Made by a program: the position numbers and the translations under genes | Shown: one piece after another, positions 8,944 to 17,529 of the stretch | How positions within the stretch are numbered: the stretch's first letter is position 1 | Layout of the letters: every line of letters begins with the position of its first letter | The notes under the pieces: generated by a model | The model's database searches: none | The model's input: only the letters and a program-made list of their open reading frames with translations | What the model was told of the DNA's origin: nothing | Origin: Chitinophaga pinensis | GTDB taxonomy: Bacteria > Bacteroidota > Bacteroidia > Chitinophagales > Chitinophagaceae | Reading direction: 5' to 3' | Assembly: GCA_945862385.1 (NCBI GenBank) | Contig: CAMAXV010000008.1 | Location: 1 to 64,000 of the forward strand | Length of the DNA: 64,000 nt

Positions 8944-10011
8944 TTATGCTTTTTGTGTAAGTAAGGTGTTACATATTTTTTTAACAATACCTGGTCCTTC
9001 ATAGATGAAGCCCGTCCACACTTGTATCAGTTGCGCACCCAGGTTTATTTTTTTCAATGCATCGTTGCCAGTAAAGATACCGCCGCTTGCAATCATCGGA
9101 ATACGCTTCTCTGTTAATGTGGCGATTTCACCCAGAACCTTGTCTGCATTGTCTTTTAGCGGTTTGCCACTGAGTCCGCCCATGCCAATTTCCTGAGCGA
9201 GGATGGTAGATTGGGCAGAAAGGTTATCTCTCGAAATGGTTGTATTGCTGGTTACTATGCCATCAAGCTGAATTGTTGCTGCCAGGTCTGCAATATCCTG
9301 CAGTTGACCGGTGGTGAGGTCGGGTGCAATTTTCAGTAAAATTGGTTTTTGGGATGGTCTCTGTTTGTTGTTCTCCTGCAGTCTGACCAAAATTTCCTTC
9401 AGTGCATCTTTGTCCTGCAACGCCCGCAATCCGGGTGTATTGGGTGAACTAACGTTTACTACAAAATAATCAACAACATCGAAGAGCCTGTTGAAGCAGA
9501 TTTCATAATCTTTCCAGGCTTCTTCGTTGGGTGTATGTTTATTTTTACCAATATTTCCGCCAATGATAAACTGACCCATGCCAGGACAAGTTGCATGTTT
9601 TGTGGTATGCCAGTCTTCAAGTCTTTTTTTTACAGCTTCCACGCCATCGTTGTTAAATCCCATCCTGTTGATGAGGGCCTGATCTGCAGGCAGTCTGAAG
9701 AGCCGTGGTTTGGGATTGCCTTCCTGTGGAAGGGGCGTTACAGTTCCGATTTCCACAAAGCCGAATCCAAGGGTTTTTAGCTCCCTCAGGTATCGCGCAT
9801 TTTTATCGAATCCGGCTCCCAATCCTACCGGATTGCGAAACTTCAATCCTCCCAAATCCCTCACAAGCAAGTTGCTCGAGGGGGTAAATAATTGCTCCAG
9901 TAATTTCCGCAAGGGTTCTATGGAACAGGCTGTTTTGAGCAGGTTCATCGAAAGGTAATGAGCCTGTTCTGCTTCCAGCCTGAAAAGGATATTCCGGATT
10001 AATTTATACAT
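8944..10011 (-). CDS. pyrD: Dihydroorotate dehydrogenase (quinone), class 2
   Basis: The enzyme oxidises dihydroorotate to orotate in pyrimidine synthesis, passing electrons to quinone at the inner membrane. The 355 residues include the N-terminal membrane-associating helix pair (ILFRLEAEQAHYLSMNLLK), the FMN-binding barrel with GLGAGFDKNA and GFVEIGTVTP, the NVSSPNTPGLR motif that contains the class 2 catalytic serine, and the phosphate-binding GGIFTGNDA. It lies 10 bp after the RND permease gene on the same strand, so it may be read through from the efflux operon. Confidence 0.95.
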   Translation of the reverse strand: MYKLIRNILFRLEAEQAHYLSMNLLKTACSIEPLRKLLEQLFTPSSNLLVRDLGGLKFRNPVGLGAGFDKNARYLRELKTLGFGFVEIGTVTPLPQEGNPKPRLFRLPADQALINRMGFNNDGVEAVKKRLEDWHTTKHATCPGMGQFIIGGNIGKNKHTPNEEAWKDYEICFNRLFDVVDYFVVNVSSPNTPGLRALQDKDALKEILVRLQENNKQRPSQKPILLKIAPDLTTGQLQDIADLAATIQLDGIVTSNTTISRDNLSAQSTILAQEIGMGGLSGKPLKDNADKVLGEIATLTEKRIPMIASGGIFTGNDALKKINLGAQLIQVWTGFIYEGPGIVKKICNTLLTQKA

Positions 10012-10021
10012 GGCTGCAAAG

Positions 10022-13000
10022 TTAAGTGGTCTCGACTTTCGGGGGAATCAATTTATAGATAACTGGGGTAACAATTCTTGAAAGAAGTGTGGAGCTGATC
10101 AGTCCCCCAATCATCACAATGGCAAGCGGCGATATGAGTGGGTTTGTTGATATTGCGATGGGGATTAATCCGCCAATCGCAGTAAGTGTAGTCAGTATGA
10201 TGGGCAGAAACCGCACTTCACCAGCTTCCCGGATTGCTTCATCCAGTGACTTACCTTCCATCCGTAACTGGTTTGTAAAGTCTACCAGTAGGATGGTATT
10301 TTTCACTTCTATGCCGGCAAGTGCAATGATGCCAATTGTGGCTACAAATGACAGGGAGTTGCCGGTGAGAAGCAGGGCCAACACTGCACCTACAATGCCC
10401 AGAGGAATCACAGAGAGCACAATCAAGGTGCTTTTGAATGTTCTGAACTCAAGCACAAGCACTGCAATGAAGAAGAAGACGGTGATGATGATGATTTTTT
10501 CGAATCCACCGAAAGATTCATTCCTGCTTTCCAGCTCACCGCCCATCTGATAGCTATAACCTGCAGGCAGTTTGAGTTTTTTCATGGCTTCATTAACGGT
10601 GTTGATCAGCTCTCCATTTAATACTCCCTCCCCGGCAAATGAGGAGACGGAAACTGTTCTGTTTTTGTTGATATGGTTGATATGCAATGCAGATGTTTCG
10701 AACTGCAGTGTTGCTACTTCAGAAAGGGGATAAGACCTGCCGGAAATGCTGTTCACATAAAGCGTTTTTAAAGTCTGAATACCTGGTGTGCCTTCCTGTG
10801 GTCTTTTCAGCATGATATTGAAATCATTGCCGTTATGATCTGTAAGTTTACCTATTTCCAGTCCTGCTACTGCCAGCCTTACAGCTTTGTCTATGTTCAC
10901 TGTTGGAATGCCCAGCATGCTTGCTTTTTCGCGGTTAATCCTGACGCGAATATCTGATTTGAGGTTTTTGATTGGGTTAATGATATAAATAGTGCCTGGT
11001 GTCTTGTTAAGCATGTTTTCAACAGTCATGGCCAGGTTTCTGAGGGTGTCAAGATTTTCACCGAGGAGCCTGACTTCAACCGGTGCAATCACTGGCGGGC
11101 CCTGTTCGAAGTTTTTTACTTCTATTTCGGCACCTGCATAGGGGCTCCATTTTTTCCTCAGTGATTCTATGATCGCCAGTTTTCTGGTTGACGAAGTGTG
11201 GTCGTCCATCTGCACAAATAGCTGGGCATAATCTGCTTGTTCGTTTTTGGGGATCACATTGTAATAAATTCTGGGATTTCCCTTCCCCACATTTGTAGAG
11301 ACATACCTTATTTCAGGCACGGATTGCAATTCTTTTTCGATCAATCTGGTTATGGAATCTGTGTATCCAATGTTCGATTGAAGCGGACTCAGAATATTGA
11401 CAACAAACTGTGGTTTTTCTGATGCCGGGAACAGGCTGAAGCCCAATACCGGTATGAGTTGCAGGGAACCAATGAAGACAAGTGCTGCCAGTACCACTGT
11501 AAGTATGGGTTTCTTCAGGGCTTTTTCAAGGATTGGCGCATAACTTTTGTGTATGCCTTTTTTGAAGGCCCTTAGTATTGCGTTGCCATCTGAATGTCCC
11601 TGGTGACTTTTTAATATCCTGCTCGAGAGAAAGGGTACAACTGTAAGGGATACTATAAGAGAAGCCAGGATGGAAAAAATCACTGCCAGTGGCAGGCTGC
11701 GGATGAATTGACCTGATGCTTCCGGTAAAAATACCAGTGGCATAAACGCGATGATGAGGGTCACCGTGCAGCCCAGCACAGCCAGTCCGATCTGGCTGGT
11801 AGCTTTAAGGGTGGCCTCCGTTCTGGAATAACCATCCCTCAGCCAGCGTTCAATATTTTCAACAACAACAATACTGTCATCTACGAGTAATCCCAATGCT
11901 ACAACAAATCCTACAATACTCAACTGGTTGAGGTTGAATCCAAACAAGTTGAGAATGACAATGCCTATGGCGAGGGAGAGGGGGATTGAAACCATCACTA
12001 CTGAAGCGGCCCTTAGCCCCAGTGGCAGGAGGGTTATCAGTACAAGCAGGATGGCTATCAGAAAATCCTTACCCAAGCCTGCCAGCCTGTTGTTCACATT
12101 TACGGCCTGGTCAAAATTCACCACCATGTCAATATTAGCAGGCAAGGATTTTTTGAAATTTTCCAGCACAGGCAGGTATTGATGCTGCGTTTTTGATATG
12201 TTTTCTCCTCCTTTTTGAGCTGCGGTAACAAATACAGCCCTGTGACCATTCAGGCGGGTGATATGTTTGCGTTCAGCAAATTCAAAGTGGATATTGGCTA
12301 TATCCTGGAGAAGTACATTCCTGCCTTGATAACTGAAAACGATTGTTTGGCTGATTTCGTCAATATCTTCAATGTTGCCACTTGTTTTGATGTTGTAGGA
12401 TTTGTTGTTTGCAGTGATGCTGCCTCCCGGAATATTGGCTATTTCGCTTTGCATCGCACGAATCACCATATCAGTGCTGATATTCAAATGTGCCATTTTA
12501 TCCAGGTTCAGGTCTATGCTTACCTGTTGCTCCGGAATGCCATGAATGTCTGCATTTTTTAGGGAAGCAATTTTCTCCAGTTCATCCTGCAGTGATTCTG
12601 CCGTTTCTTTCATCCTGATCATCGAAGCATTGTCTGATATCAGGGAAATTTGAAGGACATTAACTGTAGTAGGTGTGACCTTCTGTACTTCTATCCGGGT
12701 CACTTCGCGCGGAAGTTCATCCCGGATGGCATTGATTTCCCGGATCAGTTCGCTGTATTTTTCATCAACATTGCTGCCGAACTTGTATTCCACATTGATT
12801 AAGGCCAATCCGTCGCTGATGGTTGAACGGATGCGTTTGATATTCTCCAGACTGTATATCTTTTTTTCAATGGGGTTGATGACCAGTTCTTCGATGTCTG
12901 CGGGACTCGTGCCGGGGTAAACTATGATGATTGGATATTGGGGCGAATTCATTTCAGGGTCTTCAGCCCTGGGCATATCCATTATGGTAGTGACACCCAA

Positions 13001-13069
13001 TACTGCAACCATGAGGAACATGATCAGGGTGAACTGGTAGTTTTTTACAGCGTAGTTTGAGATTTTCAT
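10022..13069 (-). CDS. Efflux RND transporter permease subunit (HAE1/AcrB type)
   Basis: This 1015-residue inner-membrane pump drives proton-coupled export of drugs or other amphiphiles through a tripartite complex. It has the RND plan: a first helix (YQFTLIMFLMVAVLGV), a large periplasmic loop starting with YPIIIVYPGTSPADIEELV, a helix cluster with GLLVDDSIVVVENIERWL (the proton-relay aspartates), a second periplasmic loop and a C-terminal helix cluster (IGIIALAGIEVKNTILLVDF). Motifs favour the hydrophobe/amphiphile group rather than the metal group. It lies 9 bp after its adaptor gene. The substrate is unknown. Confidence 0.93.
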   Translation of the reverse strand: MKISNYAVKNYQFTLIMFLMVAVLGVTTIMDMPRAEDPEMNSPQYPIIIVYPGTSPADIEELVINPIEKKIYSLENIKRIRSTISDGLALINVEYKFGSNVDEKYSELIREINAIRDELPREVTRIEVQKVTPTTVNVLQISLISDNASMIRMKETAESLQDELEKIASLKNADIHGIPEQQVSIDLNLDKMAHLNISTDMVIRAMQSEIANIPGGSITANNKSYNIKTSGNIEDIDEISQTIVFSYQGRNVLLQDIANIHFEFAERKHITRLNGHRAVFVTAAQKGGENISKTQHQYLPVLENFKKSLPANIDMVVNFDQAVNVNNRLAGLGKDFLIAILLVLITLLPLGLRAASVVMVSIPLSLAIGIVILNLFGFNLNQLSIVGFVVALGLLVDDSIVVVENIERWLRDGYSRTEATLKATSQIGLAVLGCTVTLIIAFMPLVFLPEASGQFIRSLPLAVIFSILASLIVSLTVVPFLSSRILKSHQGHSDGNAILRAFKKGIHKSYAPILEKALKKPILTVVLAALVFIGSLQLIPVLGFSLFPASEKPQFVVNILSPLQSNIGYTDSITRLIEKELQSVPEIRYVSTNVGKGNPRIYYNVIPKNEQADYAQLFVQMDDHTSSTRKLAIIESLRKKWSPYAGAEIEVKNFEQGPPVIAPVEVRLLGENLDTLRNLAMTVENMLNKTPGTIYIINPIKNLKSDIRVRINREKASMLGIPTVNIDKAVRLAVAGLEIGKLTDHNGNDFNIMLKRPQEGTPGIQTLKTLYVNSISGRSYPLSEVATLQFETSALHINHINKNRTVSVSSFAGEGVLNGELINTVNEAMKKLKLPAGYSYQMGGELESRNESFGGFEKIIIITVFFFIAVLVLEFRTFKSTLIVLSVIPLGIVGAVLALLLTGNSLSFVATIGIIALAGIEVKNTILLVDFTNQLRMEGKSLDEAIREAGEVRFLPIILTTLTAIGGLIPIAISTNPLISPLAIVMIGGLISSTLLSRIVTPVIYKLIPPKVETT

Positions 13070-13078
13070 GGTTGCCGA

Positions 13079-14125
13079 TTAGGGTTTTATCCTGATTGGT
13101 GTGTGGTTGTTCAGGTAGGCATTGCCAGCAATGATGACATGATTATCATGCTCCAATCCCCCGGTTATGGTTACAAACCCGTTTTCGATGCTTCCAAGTT
13201 CAACTGCTACTTTTTCTGCTGTTTTCATATCCCGGGTAGTAAATACAAATCCTGTGCTGCCATCACCTTCCAGTAAAGCATTATAGGGAATGCGCCAGCC
13301 TTTTGCAGCTGCAGCAGGTGTTATGACTGCCTTACCGAAAATCCCTGCTGCGATTTTATCAGGGAGCGAACCAAGTGGTTTAATGTTAACCCAGAGTGTG
13401 CCGGTTACAGGGTCAACACCAGCTGAGCTGGATTGAACAGTCCCTTTGATGTTCATATCGCCGGAAGCATTGCTGATTATAGTGGCCGGATCTCCTTTTT
13501 TAATCCTGCTCCAGTCTGATTCACTCACAAATACCTTCAGAACCCAGGGCGATTTACCCAATCCGTTGACCTGGAAGATTGGGGTACCCGGACCAACTAC
13601 CTGCCCTTCCTGGGCCATTTTTTTTAATACGACTCCTTTACTGCCAGCCCTGATTGCTGCATATTGCCGGTTGAATGTGGCTATCTGCAGTTGCTGGGTC
13701 GCGATGGAAAGGGCAGTTTTGCTATTCTGGAACTGTTCCAGTGTTGCAACACTATCGAGGTACAAGTTTTCTGCCCTTTTGAAATCACGTTTCGCTTTTT
13801 CCAGTGCTGTTTCAGCCTGGTCTACCTGTGCCTGTATCTCTACCGGATTCAAAGTTGCCAGCAATTGACCCTCTTTAACATAATCTCCCTCTCTGACCAT
13901 AACCTGCTGGATTACACCACCAATTTTGAATGCCAGGAAAGTTTCATCTTCCGTGGTAAATTGTCCCGAAGCTTCTACTTTTTCCTGCAACACTTCTTCC
14001 TGAATTGGTATGATCCTTACAGGTATCGTGTCGCTGTTGACAGATACACTATTGGACTGTTTATCCTGGCATGCCGAAAGCATGCTGACCAGTAAAATGG
14101 CTGAAAATGGAAAACGATATGACAT
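13079..14125 (-). CDS. Efflux RND transporter periplasmic adaptor (membrane fusion) lipoprotein
   Basis: The 348-residue adaptor joins the RND pump to the outer-membrane channel. The start at 14123-14125 gives MSYRFPFSAILLVSMLSACQ, a lipoprotein signal with lipobox LSAC. The longer frame to 14248 would overlap the end of the TolC gene and lacks a signal. A biotinyl-lipoyl-like half (VMVREGDYVKEGQLLATLNP), an alpha-helical hairpin (about 95-150), the returning lipoyl half (GSKGVVLKKMAQEGQVVGPG) and beta-barrel segments follow in order. It begins 4 bp after the TolC stop, indicating an operon. Confidence 0.92.
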   Translation of the reverse strand: MSYRFPFSAILLVSMLSACQDKQSNSVSVNSDTIPVRIIPIQEEVLQEKVEASGQFTTEDETFLAFKIGGVIQQVMVREGDYVKEGQLLATLNPVEIQAQVDQAETALEKAKRDFKRAENLYLDSVATLEQFQNSKTALSIATQQLQIATFNRQYAAIRAGSKGVVLKKMAQEGQVVGPGTPIFQVNGLGKSPWVLKVFVSESDWSRIKKGDPATIISNASGDMNIKGTVQSSSAGVDPVTGTLWVNIKPLGSLPDKIAAGIFGKAVITPAAAAKGWRIPYNALLEGDGSTGFVFTTRDMKTAEKVAVELGSIENGFVTITGGLEHDNHVIIAGNAYLNNHTPIRIKP

Positions 14126-14129
14126 GAGA

Positions 14130-15488
14130 TTATTTATTTTCAAGTTGAAATGTTGCCTGTTCACGCTCCAGTATGGCTTCTGCAATGAGTACCCTATATT
14201 GGTTGATATTGACCAGGAGGCGGGATTGTATAACCTGATTTCTGGCATCCAGTGTTTCCAGATACGAATTCACACCTTCTCTGAAACCCTTGTCTATCAG
14301 CCGCTGGTAGGCAGATGCGGCTTCATCTTGTTTGTGTGCGGCCTGTAAATTGGCTGATGCTGTCTGAAGTCCATTCCATGCTGCAGATTGGCTGATCTTG
14401 AGTAGCGCTTCGGTTTCTGCATATTTGTTGCCGGCAGACATGATATCCAGTTTTGTTTGTTTGATTTTCCGGATATTTCTTTTTCCATTGAAAAGAGGCA
14501 TGTCTATCTGCAAACCTGTAATGTAATATGTCGATTTGCTGTTGAATTTCCATTCAGAAGATTGTGAACCCAGTTGAAGGAATCCGTTGATTTTAGGAGT
14601 ACTGAATTTTTCCTGCATGTTAAGCAGGTTATTGCTGATGTTTATGTTTTCTTTGAGCAGACTCAATTCTTCCCGACTGGCGTTCCATTCGTTTTTTGGC
14701 TGTGGGCGTGTGTTCAGCCCGGAATTTGCTGTATCAACAATAATTTCAGTGTCTTTGGGTCTGTTCAATAGGAAGTTGAAATACATGCCCGCTGTCTTGA
14801 CCTGATTCAGGGCTTCGTTCTGCTGGGCTTTGAGCTGACTGATTTCACTTTCAGAACGGAGCAGGTATGCGGTCAATCCTTTGCCGTTTGCAAGCAATTT
14901 TTCGTTGGCTTTTTTTCCTGCTTCTGCCAGCTCCAGGGCCTTGCTGAATATGGCTGTTGCTTCCATAGCAGATAGATAATTATAGTAGGCTGTCTTTACC
15001 TGCAGCACAAGTTCACGCTTGTAAAGGAGCATGTCTGTTTTTTGCATGGTTGTTTGGATGGTATGGATTATCTTATTGTATTTCAGGTCAGTGTTCAGGA
15101 TGGGGATTACAGTTGCTACTTTGATGTCATAGAAATTCTGCGGCAGAAAGTAAGTCTCTGCATTTTGAATGGGGGGAAATGCGTTTGAGGCAGTCAGTTT
15201 ATTGAGTGTGTTATAAACCGGGTTCAGCAGGTCTCCAACTGGCAGTGCGATGCTTCTTCCACCTTCACCGGTCTGGTACCCACCCTGAAGATTGAGGGAT
15301 GGCCAGTATAGGCTTTGGGCCGACTGCAAAGCCAGCAGGGATTTTTCCAGGCTGATATTTTTCTGCTGCAAGGCCAGGTTGTTGCTGAATGCCGAATCAA
15401 TGTAGTTGTTCAGGACTGATTGGGAATGGGCTGCTACAGGTTCAATCAGGACTATCGTTATAAAAAAATATTTTATCAAGAAACGCAT
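14130..15488 (-). CDS. TolC family outer-membrane efflux protein
   Basis: The 452-residue protein is the outer-membrane exit duct of the tripartite pump. A signal peptide (MRFLIKYFFITIVLIEPVAAHSQ) is followed by two internally repeated alpha-hairpin blocks rich in Leu, Gln and Ala (LALQQKNISLEKSLLALQSA near the start; YAETEALLKISQSAAWNGLQ near the end), as in TolC/OEP proteins. The order regulator, TolC, adaptor, RND on one strand with gaps of 4-29 bp indicates a single operon. Confidence 0.92.
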   Translation of the reverse strand: MRFLIKYFFITIVLIEPVAAHSQSVLNNYIDSAFSNNLALQQKNISLEKSLLALQSAQSLYWPSLNLQGGYQTGEGGRSIALPVGDLLNPVYNTLNKLTASNAFPPIQNAETYFLPQNFYDIKVATVIPILNTDLKYNKIIHTIQTTMQKTDMLLYKRELVLQVKTAYYNYLSAMEATAIFSKALELAEAGKKANEKLLANGKGLTAYLLRSESEISQLKAQQNEALNQVKTAGMYFNFLLNRPKDTEIIVDTANSGLNTRPQPKNEWNASREELSLLKENINISNNLLNMQEKFSTPKINGFLQLGSQSSEWKFNSKSTYYITGLQIDMPLFNGKRNIRKIKQTKLDIMSAGNKYAETEALLKISQSAAWNGLQTASANLQAAHKQDEAASAYQRLIDKGFREGVNSYLETLDARNQVIQSRLLVNINQYRVLIAEAILEREQATFQLENK

Positions 15489-15517
15489 ATGTATAAAAAT
15501 ATATTTCTGAAATCTTA

Positions 15518-16144
15518 TTATTTTTCCGTGATGTCAACTGATTGAATCAACCATTCGAGCGATCTGTGCATGGTCTGCAGAACTTCGCTGGCATCTACCA
15601 GTTTGTCAAATCGTTTACAGACCCTAAGCGAAATCAATCCGTGAACCGTGCCCCATATAGCCATGGCAATGACATCTATATCTCCCTTACGGATCATCCC
15701 TTGCTCGATGCATTCAACTATGATCTCTTTCAGTTGCGCCAATGCCTTATCACCACTGTCCCACTCTGAGTTGTCCATGGTAGCCAGTCGCTCCATGGGA
15801 GCTGCCTGATTGAACATGAGGTCATAATAGGCAGGATGTTCCATCCCGAATGTGATGTAGTTTTCACCCATACGGTGCAGCCGCTCAAGGGGATTTTGAA
15901 TGGATGATAGGTTATTGTTTATTTCTGCCATCCGGAGAAATCCCAGCTCACAGAGTTCAAAGAGCAGGTGGTTTTTGTCATTAAAATAGAGGTAGATTGT
16001 GGTGGCAGAATAGCTAATCATGTCCGCAATTCTTCTGATGCTCAGGTGTTCCAATCCCTCTTCCACAAAAACCTTTAGGGCGGCATCCAGAATCAAATCC
16101 CGGAGTTCCTCTTTCCGATTCGTTTTTCTTGTTTTTGTGACCAT
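15518..16144 (-). CDS. TetR/AcrR family transcriptional regulator of the efflux operon
   Basis: This 208-residue protein has an N-terminal TetR helix-turn-helix (about residues 10-57, with HLSIRRIADMISYSATTIYLYFNDKNHLL in two parts) and a helical ligand-binding C-terminal domain. The ATG at 16142-16144 is preferred over one at 16159 because a TATATTTG -7 box occupies 16159-16166, which would put the upstream ATG inside the promoter. It is the first gene of the operon, and a perfect 21-bp palindrome over its promoter predicts that it represses itself and the pump. The inducer is unknown. Confidence 0.92.
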   Translation of the reverse strand: MVTKTRKTNRKEELRDLILDAALKVFVEEGLEHLSIRRIADMISYSATTIYLYFNDKNHLLFELCELGFLRMAEINNNLSSIQNPLERLHRMGENYITFGMEHPAYYDLMFNQAAPMERLATMDNSEWDSGDKALAQLKEIIVECIEQGMIRKGDIDVIAMAIWGTVHGLISLRVCKRFDKLVDASEVLQTMHRSLEWLIQSVDITEK

Positions 16145-16158
16145 AATTTTCAGCGGCA

Positions 16159-16184
16159 CAAATATACTTAACAGTGTTAAGTAT
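16159..16184 (-). promoter_or_regulatory. Palindromic operator over the promoter of the efflux operon
   Basis: A perfect 21-bp palindrome at 16164-16184 is centred on G16174, with core ACTTAACAGTGTTAAGT. On the minus strand its edge overlaps a TATATTTG -7 box (16159-16166); no TTG is present at the -33 position. The size, symmetry and place 20 bp ahead of the TetR start fit a TetR-family autoregulatory site. Confidence 0.75.
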
Positions 16185-16270
16185 TGTGTTAATTATTTAT
16201 GATTGGAATATAAACGCTGTTTTTTTACAGGGGGCATTTATTTCTTAATTTAGAGGTACAAAGAAGAGCT

Positions 16271-17449
16271 ATGCAAGAGGCGTATATTGTAGCGGGATAC
16301 AGAACAGCGGTAGCAAAAGCCAAGAAAGGCGGGTTCAGGTTTACCCGTCCTGACGACCTGGCCATAGAAGTCATTCAGGCATTGATGCAGTCAATCCCAC
16401 AGCTTGAAAAATCCAGGGTGGAGGATGTAATTGTAGGCAATGCTGTTCCTGAGGCGGAACAGGGTTTGCAGGTGGGCAGGATCATTGCCGCTCGGGCACT
16501 CGGCCATCAGGCTCCAGGGATAACCGTTAACCGTTATTGCGCTTCAGGACTCGAATCCATTGCCATTGCTACAGCCAAAATACGATCAGGTATGGCAGAT
16601 TGTATCATTGCCGGTGGGGTAGAGAGCATGTCATTTGTTCCGCTGGCTGGTTGGAAAGCTGTTCCTTCATTCGCCATAGCCAGTCAAGAGCCTGATTATT
16701 ACCTCAACATGGGATTAACAGCTGAAGCTGTGGCCCATGAATATGGGATTTCCCGCACAGATCAGGATGCATTTTCACTTGAGTCTCATCAGAAAGCAGC
16801 GCAGGCCATAACACACGGCTATTTCAAACAGGGTATTTTGCCGGTTACGGTGAATGAGGTTTACCTCGATGAATCAGGGCGTAAGAAGAACCGTTCATTT
16901 GTGGTAGATACCGATGAGGGCGTTCGCACAGATACTTCGCTCGAAGGCTTGGCCAAGTTGAAGCCAGCTTTTGCACAGGGAGGAACTGTTACTGCCGGAA
17001 ATTCCTCACAGATCAGTGATGGAGCAGCATTTGTAGTGGTTATGAGCGAGAGCATGGTAAAGGAACTCGGTATTCAACCCATTGGCAGGCTTATGCATGC
17101 AGCTGTAGCAGGCGTTAACCCGAGGTTGATGGGGATTGGTCCCGTTGAAGCCATTCCAAAGGCATTGAGGCAATGCGGCATGAATCTGGCTCAGGTTGAT
17201 CTCATAGAACTCAATGAGGCATTTGCAGCACAATGTCTGGCTGTGATGCGTCAGTTGGAACTTGATCCAGGCAGGGTTAATGTAAATGGCGGCGCCATTG
17301 CACTCGGACATCCTTTGGGATGCACAGGAGCTAAATTGACTGTTCAATTGTTAGGCGACCTGAAGAGACTCCGCAAAAAGTATGGCATGGTTTCTGCCTG
17401 TGTTGGTGGTGGCCAGGGGATAGCAGGTATTTTTGAACATTTTGACTAA
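16271..17449 (+). CDS. Acetyl-CoA C-acyltransferase (thiolase)
   Basis: The 392-residue thiolase cleaves or condenses acyl-CoA and acetyl-CoA. The acyl-accepting cysteine is in NRYCASGLESIA, the His of the active site in GGAIALGHPLGCTGA, and the second Cys in MVSACVGGGQGIAGIF; ELNEAFAAQ is the other family motif. Its length and motifs suit a FadA-like degradative or PhaA-like biosynthetic enzyme, and the sequence does not decide between them. It is divergent from the TetR gene. No beta-oxidation partner lies beside it. The operator of the next gene begins immediately after its stop codon. Confidence 0.93.
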   Translation: MQEAYIVAGYRTAVAKAKKGGFRFTRPDDLAIEVIQALMQSIPQLEKSRVEDVIVGNAVPEAEQGLQVGRIIAARALGHQAPGITVNRYCASGLESIAIATAKIRSGMADCIIAGGVESMSFVPLAGWKAVPSFAIASQEPDYYLNMGLTAEAVAHEYGISRTDQDAFSLESHQKAAQAITHGYFKQGILPVTVNEVYLDESGRKKNRSFVVDTDEGVRTDTSLEGLAKLKPAFAQGGTVTAGNSSQISDGAAFVVVMSESMVKELGIQPIGRLMHAAVAGVNPRLMGIGPVEAIPKALRQCGMNLAQVDLIELNEAFAAQCLAVMRQLELDPGRVNVNGGAIALGHPLGCTGAKLTVQLLGDLKRLRKKYGMVSACVGGGQGIAGIFEHFD

Positions 17450-17513
17450 TTGCAATATTGTTGCAAAAATATTTGCAATGTTGTTGCAAATATTGATTAT
17501 TTTCTTAGATTTG
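17450..17513 (+). promoter_or_regulatory. Promoter with four phased TTGCAA hexamers ahead of the TonB-dependent receptor
   Basis: TTGCAA occurs at 17450, 17461, 17473 and 17484, spaced 11, 12 and 11 bp, so all lie on one face of the helix. The last two form a perfect palindrome with 11-bp arms (AATATTTGCAA) and a 5-bp spacer (17468-17494). The fourth hexamer supplies the TTG (17484-17486) of a perfect TTG-N19-TAGATTTG promoter (-7 box 17506-17513). A protein on these sites would block the promoter. Confidence 0.75.
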
Positions 17514-17529
17514 ACCTTCAATTCCATTC

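Noticed and set aside
14010-14348. Plus-strand frame over the junction of adaptor and TolC genes
   Set aside because: Antisense to two well-supported genes with no motif or start signal.
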